IMG/VR virus record: IMGVR_UViG_3300018049_000061
Coordinates: 1 to 36,438 of that record
From: a virus
DNA length: 36,438 nucleotides
Reading direction: 5' to 3' (one strand)
Shown here: piece after piece, positions 24,850 through 32,745 of the stretch
Numbering within the stretch: position 1 is the stretch's first letter
Layout: each line of letters begins with the position of its first letter
Made by a program: the position numbers and the translations under genes
The notes under the pieces: model-generated
What the model was told of the DNA's origin: nothing
What the model saw: the letters and a program-made list of their open reading frames with translations, nothing else
Databases searched by the model: none

Positions 24850-24900
24850 GCTCAGGTACTTCTATGACTAAAGCTATATAAGAATAACAGGACATAAGGG

Positions 24901-27900
24901 ATGAGCATCAAGATAAAGGTTGGCGGATCTAAATCGATTCGATCTGTACCTAAACAAGATTCGACTCGTACAGTTGTTGCCGCAGGTGAGAAAAAGCCTG
25001 TAATTACCCCAGATTCTATCGCCCTTGGTGTAGATACTGTTGGTGCTTATGTTCGTAGCATCCAAGAAGGTATTGGGCTTGATGTAACTCTTAATAATAG
25101 AGAAGATGCAGAAGTAACGATTTCACACGAAATCACAACTGCCGAAGTTAGTTCCAATAATTCGATTTTAGGGTTCACACGAAATGTAGATATTGATCAG
25201 TTTGGTCATGTCACTGCGTTCTACAATTCTTCACTCAATCCTGATAATTTTACCTCTGATGGTACCATCATTACTGCCAAAGATATCGTCTTTGGTAATA
25301 CTGCCATCACAATCGGTGAATCTACTGATACAATAGAAGGTCTATCGTCATTTAATGTGGGTAATCTTACACTCACTGGTAGTACGATTTCATCTCCAGC
25401 GACAATCAATTTCAATTCAAATACATCGCTGATTAATGTCGGTGGAGCAACCATCACTGGTCTCGGTACACCTACAGGGCCGTCTGATGCAGTAACAGTA
25501 GACTACTTAAGCAATTCTCTTACGACTGTACCAGATCCAGTAGACCCCACCGACGCTGCAAATAAGAGATACGTAGATCTTCAAAGAGATAATATTCTTT
25601 CTAGGATGACTGCTCTTGCAGCAACCACTGCTGATCTGGGTTCGAACTACACGTTCTCGGGTAATACAATTACTAGAATACCCGGGCCGAGTTTTCAGAT
25701 TGATGCTGTAACCGTATGGGAAGTTGGTGACGGTCTCTTAGTAAAAGATCAGAATGACCCTACACAAAATGGTCACTACCAGTTAACACAGAAAGGTGAT
25801 GCTACAACACCTTGGATCTTAGAGAGATCGACACTCACAAATGAATCTGGTGAGATTGCTGGCAATGCAGTATTTGTAACCGATGGTTTTGCTAATAAGC
25901 ATACAGGGTGGGTTGCAACTGTAGAGGATGATGAGAGGTTTATTCTAGGTACGGATGATATCACCTATGTTCAATTCCAAGGTGAGGGTCTTTATACAGC
26001 TGGTCGAGGGCTTACACTACTCAATAATACAGAATTTGAGGTCGACCATACCCAAACCTTCTCTACTATTAATGGTCTTGGTGATAATCTGATTATATCA
26101 TCTACTTTGGTAGATGTCAATAGTAATGGCGGATTAATTTTACCAGTTGGTACAACACTTCAGAGACCAACACCACAGCAAGGAATGATTCGGTATAATA
26201 CTACCGATTCCAGATTTGAAGCATATAATGGTGTTACATGGTCTGGGTTAGGTGGTGTAGTTGATGCTGACCAAGACACATACATTCGAGCAGAAACTTC
26301 TGCTGGTGCTGATGGTGATGACCTTGAGTTCTTTACTGCAAATGTTCGTAGATTAACCATTGATGATCAAGGTGATTTAAAATACGGTGTTGCCAGTAAC
26401 CGATTTACAGTAGATTTTAATACTGGTGATGCAATATTCAAAGGTGCTGTAGATTTTCAGGCCAGATCAGCAATAACAATTCCTCGTGGATTCACGATAG
26501 AAAGACCAAGCACTCCTGTTGCTGGTATGATTCGCTTCAATGATACCACGGATTCTTTCGAGGGATACAATGGAAATAACTGGGGTACCCTAGGTGGTCT
26601 GGTAGATTCTGACCAAGACACCTATATTCGGGTAGAAGCTTCACCCGGCACAGATAATGATGATATCGAATTCTATACTCGAGGCACAAGAAGGTTAACA
26701 ATTGACCAAGACGGCAATATCAATATTGGTGCCGCAAGCAACAAAATAACAATTGATTATCTGACGGGTGATACCGTATTTGCCGGCAGTGTTGACTTTA
26801 ATTCTGTAGGTGCAATTACGGTTCCAAATGGTGCAACCGTTCAAAGACCATTAACACCCGACGAAGGGATGCTTCGTTTCAATAGCACAGATGGCAGATT
26901 TGAAGGCTATGACGGCACAAACTGGGCTGGACTTGGTGGTGTTTCAGACCTAGATAATGATACCTATATCAAGGCAGAAACAAATCCCGGTGATGACAAT
27001 GATCGACTTGATTTCTATACTGCTGGTGTTGAAAGAATCCGTCTTAACAGTCTCGGTAATTTCAGATTCGGTCAAAATTTTGACAAGTTCACAGTTGACT
27101 ATGCTACTGGCCACGGTTCATTTGCAGGTACTCTGGATGTAGGAAATCAATTAACTGCCGCAAGTGCTGCAGTACAAGATCTCACGATTGCTAGAGTTGT
27201 CCACGTTGGTAATAACGGTGAATTGATCGACGATGATGGATTTACATTCTTCAATGATGAACTGACAGTACCAGATCTTCATGCGACTGGTGATTTAACC
27301 GTTGATGGTGATACGTCATTTGGTCAATTATCAGTTGGTGATCTCACACCAAATCGTGTTATATTTGCAGGACCAGATGGTAGATTAACAACCGACACAA
27401 CACTTAGATTCAGCACCACCGGGCCTCGTATGGTGGTCAAGGGCTTCCTTGACGTAGAAAAAGATCTTACTATCGGTGGTAATTTAATTATTGGTGATGC
27501 TGCTACTGATACAGTTACAGTCGTTTCAGATTTTGATAGTAACTTGGTGCCAGATGAATTTGGTAATTACACACTCGGTACAATCGGTAAGAACTGGCAT
27601 AGAGTCTTCACTCCCACAATTTTAAGTGATACTGAAATAGTCACGATTGATGGTGCTGGTGCTCTTAAACTGCCTGTAGGTACACGTGCTGAAGGACCTG
27701 ATGCCTCTACCCGTCAAGCAGGTATGATTCGATTTAATTCACAGGATAATCGATTCGAAGGTTATGATGGGACACGATGGTCTGGTCTTGCAGGTTCGGT
27801 TGTAGATATTGACCAAGATACAAAGATTCTTGCTGAATCTACCTCTGATGTAGATAGACTAGAATTCTTCACTCAGGGTGTTCGAAGATTCTTCATTGAA

Positions 27901-29502
27901 AATGATGGAAAGATTACCACCGATAGTGGTGTCGACCTTGTCTTTGATGTATCTGGTAATATCAATGTTGGTAATAGTATTATAACAGGTTTAGCCAAAC
28001 CTGTCAACCCCACAGACGCAGTTAGTAAAGAATATTTGGAAGATGATTTTACGTCGACAATGACGTTCAATCAGGAGAACGGCCCTCTCACCGGAATTAC
28101 TAGAACGGTAGATGCAGTTGCTGATCCCACAATTAATCTTGTAAATGGATTAGAAATTAAGGCATTCGATACTGCCAATAACTCAATCGATCTTGGTCTT
28201 ACGTCTCCAATGGCTGGTAGTACGGGGATATACGGTAATGATGGCTTTACACCAAGAATCAGAATTACCGAAGATGGTCGAATTGATTTTGCTACCGAGA
28301 TTCCAGTAGAACTCCAAGCCAACGCAATTCCAGACTTTACAGAAACTGCCCGTGACATTATTGCTCTGATGCTTGAAGAAGGTATTCAGAGAGGTATTGC
28401 TGTTACCAACGATGATGCCAATGATACAATGGATTTTATCGTCGATGATTTTGATATCATATTGACAGGTGATGTTACAGGTACAGGTCGGGTTACAGCA
28501 GCGTCGAATACTACAATCAGTACGAGCTTTGATACAGTAGTTCTTGATCAACGATATCTCAACACGACTGGAGATACTGCAACAGGAAACCTTGCTGCTC
28601 CTAGATTTGTAGATTCTGGTAATACAGTATTTTATGTTGAACCGGCAGATGTTTCAAGGATTAAAGATTTACACGTTGGATATCTAAACCAGTCTGCTAG
28701 AATTGATCTTTCAGATGGTATTGGTACTGTATCCACGATCTTTGCTCTTGGTGGAAAAATAGGTTTCTTAAATAGTGCTGCAAATTGGTCTTTAAATGTC
28801 GATAAGACTACGGGGCAATTATCGGCATTTGGGGATACTCATTCATATAAATTTGTAGATTTAGATGCCCCCACATATTTCTTGCATCCAGGTGATACCG
28901 ATTCTGTATTCAAGCAATTGGCACTGGATAATCAACTTGATGTTGGTTCTAATTTAACGGTTGATTCATTAGGGCTTTCTACTGTAGCAGGTGATTTGAT
29001 TCTTCGGCCTCAAAGTGGCACGATAGATGCAAACACATCAATTATTTCAAATCTGTCAGACCCGATTGCAAACCTTGATGCTGTCAATAAACAATATCTT
29101 GACGGGCAATTATCAACAAGTATTAATAATCTGGTCGGCGGTGCTGGTCTTACATATAATGCCAACACCACGACATTTGATGCAAACGTCGATAATATCA
29201 CATTAGAAATTGTCGGCGATATTATAAGAGTAAAAGATAGCGGTATTGCAAATGCTAAGATCGCTAATCCCTTTATATCTTTTGCAGCCGAAACAGGGAA
29301 TACAGATATTGTTTCTCTGGGTGAGGTAATTACCTTTGCAGCTGGAGAGGGTATTGATACACAGGTAAGTAATAACCAGATATTGATTGCTGGAGAATTG
29401 GCAACCACCACAAATGTAGGTGTTGCTTCTTTTGCCGCAGCCAATTTTAACGTAAATTCAGGAGAGGTTACCGTCGCCGAAATAGACGGTGGTACTTTTT
29501 AA
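24901..29502 (+). CDS. long tail fibre with 'RPxxPxxGMIRFN' modules (1533 aa)
   Basis: Residues 1-35 are a short basic head (MSIKIKVGGSKSIRSVPKQD). Residues 36-115 contain PDSIALGVDTVGAYVRSIQE and DQFGHVTA, repeated near the end of the next fibre. Three 'DAVxKxYxD' motifs common in phage fibres occur at about 25554, 28014 and 29077. Four copies of a ~110-residue module lie at 26134-26466, 26470-26811, 26812-27153 and 27661-27966. Each reads xRPxxPxxGMIRFNxxxxRF, then EGYxGxxWxGLGGxVDxDQD, then TYIxAExxxGxDxDxLEFYT and RRLTI. The region at about 28608-28660 has a (P)RFVDSGNTVFYVEPAD motif shared with the last fibre of the window. The C-terminus (VGVASFAAANFNVNSGEVTV) resembles fibre ends in this phage group. 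No S74 domain is visible. AGGA provides the ribosome site. Probably a long, thin trimeric fibre of repeated beta modules; the receptor is unknown. Confidence 0.82.
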   Translation: MSIKIKVGGSKSIRSVPKQDSTRTVVAAGEKKPVITPDSIALGVDTVGAYVRSIQEGIGLDVTLNNREDAEVTISHEITTAEVSSNNSILGFTRNVDIDQFGHVTAFYNSSLNPDNFTSDGTIITAKDIVFGNTAITIGESTDTIEGLSSFNVGNLTLTGSTISSPATINFNSNTSLINVGGATITGLGTPTGPSDAVTVDYLSNSLTTVPDPVDPTDAANKRYVDLQRDNILSRMTALAATTADLGSNYTFSGNTITRIPGPSFQIDAVTVWEVGDGLLVKDQNDPTQNGHYQLTQKGDATTPWILERSTLTNESGEIAGNAVFVTDGFANKHTGWVATVEDDERFILGTDDITYVQFQGEGLYTAGRGLTLLNNTEFEVDHTQTFSTINGLGDNLIISSTLVDVNSNGGLILPVGTTLQRPTPQQGMIRYNTTDSRFEAYNGVTWSGLGGVVDADQDTYIRAETSAGADGDDLEFFTANVRRLTIDDQGDLKYGVASNRFTVDFNTGDAIFKGAVDFQARSAITIPRGFTIERPSTPVAGMIRFNDTTDSFEGYNGNNWGTLGGLVDSDQDTYIRVEASPGTDNDDIEFYTRGTRRLTIDQDGNINIGAASNKITIDYLTGDTVFAGSVDFNSVGAITVPNGATVQRPLTPDEGMLRFNSTDGRFEGYDGTNWAGLGGVSDLDNDTYIKAETNPGDDNDRLDFYTAGVERIRLNSLGNFRFGQNFDKFTVDYATGHGSFAGTLDVGNQLTAASAAVQDLTIARVVHVGNNGELIDDDGFTFFNDELTVPDLHATGDLTVDGDTSFGQLSVGDLTPNRVIFAGPDGRLTTDTTLRFSTTGPRMVVKGFLDVEKDLTIGGNLIIGDAATDTVTVVSDFDSNLVPDEFGNYTLGTIGKNWHRVFTPTILSDTEIVTIDGAGALKLPVGTRAEGPDASTRQAGMIRFNSQDNRFEGYDGTRWSGLAGSVVDIDQDTKILAESTSDVDRLEFFTQGVRRFFIENDGKITTDSGVDLVFDVSGNINVGNSIITGLAKPVNPTDAVSKEYLEDDFTSTMTFNQENGPLTGITRTVDAVADPTINLVNGLEIKAFDTANNSIDLGLTSPMAGSTGIYGNDGFTPRIRITEDGRIDFATEIPVELQANAIPDFTETARDIIALMLEEGIQRGIAVTNDDANDTMDFIVDDFDIILTGDVTGTGRVTAASNTTISTSFDTVVLDQRYLNTTGDTATGNLAAPRFVDSGNTVFYVEPADVSRIKDLHVGYLNQSARIDLSDGIGTVSTIFALGGKIGFLNSAANWSLNVDKTTGQLSAFGDTHSYKFVDLDAPTYFLHPGDTDSVFKQLALDNQLDVGSNLTVDSLGLSTVAGDLILRPQSGTIDANTSIISNLSDPIANLDAVNKQYLDGQLSTSINNLVGGAGLTYNANTTTFDANVDNITLEIVGDIIRVKDSGIANAKIANPFISFAAETGNTDIVSLGEVITFAAGEGIDTQVSNNQILIAGELATTTNVGVASFAAANFNVNSGEVTVAEIDGGTF
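26134..27966 (+). repeat. four copies of a ~110-residue RPxxPxxGMIRFN module
   Basis: Copies at 26134-26466, 26470-26811 and 26812-27153 are in tandem; the fourth at 27661-27966 is separated by about 500 bases of other shaft sequence. The tandem copies are of nearly equal length (about 333-342 bases), as expected for unequal crossing-over. All share G(M)(I/L)R(F/Y)N and the WxGLGG-VDxDQDTYI core. Confidence 0.78.
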
Positions 29503-29508
29503 AAACTA

Positions 29509-29522
29509 GATCTATATAGATC
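29509..29522. promoter_or_regulatory. 14-base perfect palindrome GATCTATATAGATC between two fibre genes
   Basis: Seven bases after a fibre stop codon and just behind a TTTTTAAAAA palindrome (29496-29505). It could form a short hairpin or be a protein-binding site. No T-run follows, so it does not look like an intrinsic terminator. Function unknown. Confidence 0.3.
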
Positions 29523-29544
29523 GTGAAATGGAAAGGGCATTTAT

Positions 29545-32500
29545 ATGTCGACATTAATTAGGCTTCGCAGAAGTGCTGTCCCCGGCCGTGCACCGACTAC
29601 TGCACAACTTGAATTGGGTGAGATCGCACTTAATACTGCTGACGGCAAAATTTATATTAAGAAATACGATGCTGTTGCAAATACAGAAAGCATCGTAGAG
29701 TTCAGCGCTGATCCTAATGATATCTTGGCGCTGATCAAAACTGTCGATGGTGCCAACTCTGGACTAGATGCAGATTTACTTGATGGTTTAGATTCTACTC
29801 AATTCCTCCGTTCAGACCAAGACGATACCTTACAGGGTAGTCTAGTTATTACTGGTGATCTTACTGTATCAGGAAATACGACATATGTCAATACAGAAAC
29901 TATTAATCTTTCTGATAACATTATCACTCTTAATGCTAATCACACAGGCAGTCCGACTCAAAATGCTGGTCTCGAAGTTGAAAGAGGAACGTCAAACACA
30001 GTAACACTTCAATGGAATGAAACTGGTGATTACTGGGAAATTGCTTCTGGTGGTATCACCGGTAGAATTCTTACTACTGGAGATGAGGGTGCTGGAAACG
30101 GTTTAGATTCCGACACACTCGATGGCCAAGAAGGCACATACTACCTAGACTATAATAACTTCTTTAATGTACCCCCTGCAACACTTGACTTGACCTTAAA
30201 CGGTAAAGTTACGGGTACTGCATTCTCTAATACCGGGGTGATGACCCTTACCACAGAATTAGCAAATACTGGTGTGGTACCCGGTACTTATGGAACACCT
30301 TCACAGATCCCTGTCATTACAATAGATGAAGATGGTCGTATCACCTCCGCGGGTAATACCGCTGTAGCGGGGGTTGACAATTTTACATGGGATTCTTCGA
30401 ATAACCAGTTAGTGTTGACTACGGGTGATGGTTCGATCTACAACATCTACCTGAATCAATTCAAAGATATTACGGTAGAAGATCTTACAGCCAATTCGGT
30501 CAATATCACCAATCTAGGCTTCGATACACTCGATGTTGAAGGTGATATCAGCGCAAACAATATTCACGTTACTGGAACAATTGACGGTAGAGACATTGCA
30601 GCAGATGGTATTGTATTAGATGGTCTGGCTGCCGCAACCACTACACTCAATATCTCTGGTAAAGTCACAGGATCTGCGGTATCAAATAATAATGTCATTG
30701 ATATCGTTACCGAACTTGCAAATACTGGTGTTGTATCAGGAACCTATGGTACATCTTCACAAATACCTATCGTCACAGTTGATGAAGACGGCCGAATTAC
30801 AGCAATGTCGAATACAGCCGTTGCTGGGGTTGATGCAGTTGAGTGGTATAGTGCAAACAGTACCCTATCGATTCAGACCGGTGACGGTTCGGTTTTCAAG
30901 AATGCGATTGATCAATTCGACGAAATTACCGTTACTGGTGATATCATCGTCAATGGTACGGTTGATGGCAGAGACGTTGCATTAGATGGTGCAAAGCTTG
31001 ATCGATTAGAAGAAGATTTAACTGTCACGTTAACCGGAAAGGTGACAGGAAGCGTGACATCAAACACAGGTATTGTGACAATTCCCACCGAATTAGCAAA
31101 TACTGGTGTTACTGCTGGAACATACGGTTCGGCAATAAGGGTACCAATTTTCACGGTTGATGAAGACGGTCGAATTACCAGTGCGACTGATGTTTCTTCC
31201 CCTTCTGGAACCACAGTACAGAATGTCGATTGGTTGGTTGCGAATAATACCCTTCAAGTTTATTTGACAAACGGCACGCTGTTCAATACTCTGATAGATC
31301 AATTTACAGGTCTTGATGCAGATACTCTTGATGGTCTTCATGCAGCAGATATCACAGCAATTGCGGCAAACAATGTTGGAAATGGTACAATTTCCATTGA
31401 GGCAAATACTGGTCTTACTGGTAGTGGCGTATTCACACTTAACCAATACACTGATCTTTCGATTGATATTGCTCATGCTGATACATCCTCAGTCACAGAT
31501 ACGAACAATGCTGATGGAAATGTTTTAAGAAACATCACCTTTGATACATTCGGTCACGTTCAGACGATCAGTTCATTCGACCTCGATACCAGATATTATA
31601 CCATCAATCAGTTAGATGGTGGTCAATTAGATAATCGTTATTATACTGAAACTGAATTAAATTCTGGTACATTGGATTTCAGATATTACACCGAAGTAGA
31701 ATTAAATGCTGGTGCTCTTGATGGTCGATACTATACAGAAGCAGAATTAAATACCGGACAGCTAGATAGTCGTTATTACACCGAGACGGAATTAAACAAC
31801 GGCCAATTAGATACCCGATACTATACTGAAACCGAATCTGATCAACGGTTTGTATTCAAGGCCGGCGATACAATGACGGGCGATTTGACTGTCACCGCAA
31901 ACGTCGACATTACTGGAACACTCACGGCAGGAATCATTGATAGAGATCCCAATATCACCGTCGCTTTGTCTGGTGATATCGCTGGTTCTGGCAACACGAC
32001 ACTTACAAATTTACAGAATGGTACAATTAATATTGTCACTACTGTACAGCCTGATTCAGTAGCACTCGGTACAGACACTACCGGTGATTATGTCGAATCT
32101 GTTTCGAATACGGTAGGTATCATTATTACTGGAACGACTGGAGAGGGTGGTATACCGATTATTGGTCACGCTGATACCTCCAGTGTTATTAATGTATCAA
32201 CCTCTGGTAAAGATATTATTTCTAGTGTTGATTTTGATCAGTTTGGTCATGTCACTGCACACACCACAAGAACTCTTGATTTCTTAACTGAGGCTGAACT
32301 AGACGCACGATATGTAAATGTCACCGGCGACACGATGACTGGTGATTTGATTGTAAATGCAAGTATAGAGCAAGATCATGCTCGATTTACAACGGAATCA
32401 CTAACGACAACAAGTACCAGTCAAGTGGTTCTTTCTTCATTCAACGCCACGACTTATAATAGTGCTGAGGTTGTAATCACAGCAACACAAGGAATAAATA

Positions 32501-32694
32501 GACATATAACTAAATTGCTTATTGTTCACGATGGAAGTACTGCATCTGCCACGGAATTTGGTTCAATAGCTACTGGCTTCGATCTTGCATTATATGATGT
32601 ATCGATCGGTAGTGGCAATGTAAGAATCAATGTTACTCCTGCTAGTACATCTTCAACAACATTCAAGGTAGTGACCACGCTGATTAAAGATTAA
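29545..32694 (+). CDS. tail fibre with attachment block, ITGDLTVSGNT cassette and repeats (1049 aa)
   Basis: Residues 1-45 are the attachment block RLRRSAVPGRAPTTAQLELG then EIALNTADGKIYIKK, a common opening of phage fibres and shared with the gene at 22443. Residues 75-195 are a cassette with LDSTQFLRSDQDDTLQGSLV then ITGDLTVSGNTTYVNTETI. Three copies of a ~125-150-residue module (GKVTG...TELANTGVxxGTYG then VDEDGRIT) start at 30190, 30646 and 31024. Residues 681-769 are a 15-residue tandem repeat (RYYTETELNxGxLD). Residues about 820-930 carry PDSVALGTDTTGDYVESVSN and DQFGHVTA, as in the upstream fibre, followed by a beta-sandwich-like C-terminus. Ribosome site AAAGGG sits 7 bases before the ATG. 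The 42-base gap holds no late-promoter octamer, so it probably shares the transcript from 24842. No S74 domain. Confidence 0.83.
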   Translation: MSTLIRLRRSAVPGRAPTTAQLELGEIALNTADGKIYIKKYDAVANTESIVEFSADPNDILALIKTVDGANSGLDADLLDGLDSTQFLRSDQDDTLQGSLVITGDLTVSGNTTYVNTETINLSDNIITLNANHTGSPTQNAGLEVERGTSNTVTLQWNETGDYWEIASGGITGRILTTGDEGAGNGLDSDTLDGQEGTYYLDYNNFFNVPPATLDLTLNGKVTGTAFSNTGVMTLTTELANTGVVPGTYGTPSQIPVITIDEDGRITSAGNTAVAGVDNFTWDSSNNQLVLTTGDGSIYNIYLNQFKDITVEDLTANSVNITNLGFDTLDVEGDISANNIHVTGTIDGRDIAADGIVLDGLAAATTTLNISGKVTGSAVSNNNVIDIVTELANTGVVSGTYGTSSQIPIVTVDEDGRITAMSNTAVAGVDAVEWYSANSTLSIQTGDGSVFKNAIDQFDEITVTGDIIVNGTVDGRDVALDGAKLDRLEEDLTVTLTGKVTGSVTSNTGIVTIPTELANTGVTAGTYGSAIRVPIFTVDEDGRITSATDVSSPSGTTVQNVDWLVANNTLQVYLTNGTLFNTLIDQFTGLDADTLDGLHAADITAIAANNVGNGTISIEANTGLTGSGVFTLNQYTDLSIDIAHADTSSVTDTNNADGNVLRNITFDTFGHVQTISSFDLDTRYYTINQLDGGQLDNRYYTETELNSGTLDFRYYTEVELNAGALDGRYYTEAELNTGQLDSRYYTETELNNGQLDTRYYTETESDQRFVFKAGDTMTGDLTVTANVDITGTLTAGIIDRDPNITVALSGDIAGSGNTTLTNLQNGTINIVTTVQPDSVALGTDTTGDYVESVSNTVGIIITGTTGEGGIPIIGHADTSSVINVSTSGKDIISSVDFDQFGHVTAHTTRTLDFLTEAELDARYVNVTGDTMTGDLIVNASIEQDHARFTTESLTTTSTSQVVLSSFNATTYNSAEVVITATQGINRHITKLLIVHDGSTASATEFGSIATGFDLALYDVSIGSGNVRINVTPASTSSTTFKVVTTLIKD
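30190..31340 (+). repeat. three GKVTG...TELANTGV...DEDGRIT modules
   Basis: Copies begin at 30190, 30646 and 31024. Shared core: GKVTG, TELANTGVxxGTYG, (I/V)PIxT(V/I)DEDGRIT, then a ~45-residue stretch ending LxxFDxIT or similar. A linker with xxDGRD(I/V)A and a LDGL or LDRL follows copies 1 and 2. The modules are adjacent and lie within one fibre shaft. Confidence 0.8.
31585..31851 (+). repeat. 15-residue tandem repeat, five full units and one partial (RYYTETELNxGxLD)
   Basis: 45-base units start at 31585, 31630, 31675, 31720 and 31765, followed by a partial unit at 31810. Consensus D-x-RYYTExELNxGxL. Copies differ mostly at the variable D-x and G-x positions, so purifying selection at protein level after duplication is plausible. 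This is the shortest exact-length tandem repeat in the window and a likely site of copy-number change. Confidence 0.85.
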
Positions 32695-32702
32695 AATAAA
32701 TA
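32695..32702 (+). promoter_or_regulatory. T4-type late promoter (AATAAATA)
   Basis: AATAAATA begins on the base after the stop codon of the preceding fibre gene and lies 43 bases before the ATG at 32746. It is followed by an AT-rich leader and the strong ribosome site GGGGAGAG (32730-32737). Confidence 0.58.
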
Positions 32703-32745
32703 GATTAGTAAAAAATTAAACGCCTATCTGGGGAGAGTGAACCGA

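Noticed and set aside
24846-24876. ATAGCT...AGCTAT inverted repeat as a terminator
   Set aside because: Only six pairs across a 19-base loop, no T-run, and it overlaps a likely promoter.
24863-24880. Five-codon ORF (MTKAI) before the 24901 gene
   Set aside because: Too short, no ribosome site, not in contact with the gene start; probably chance in an AT-rich leader.
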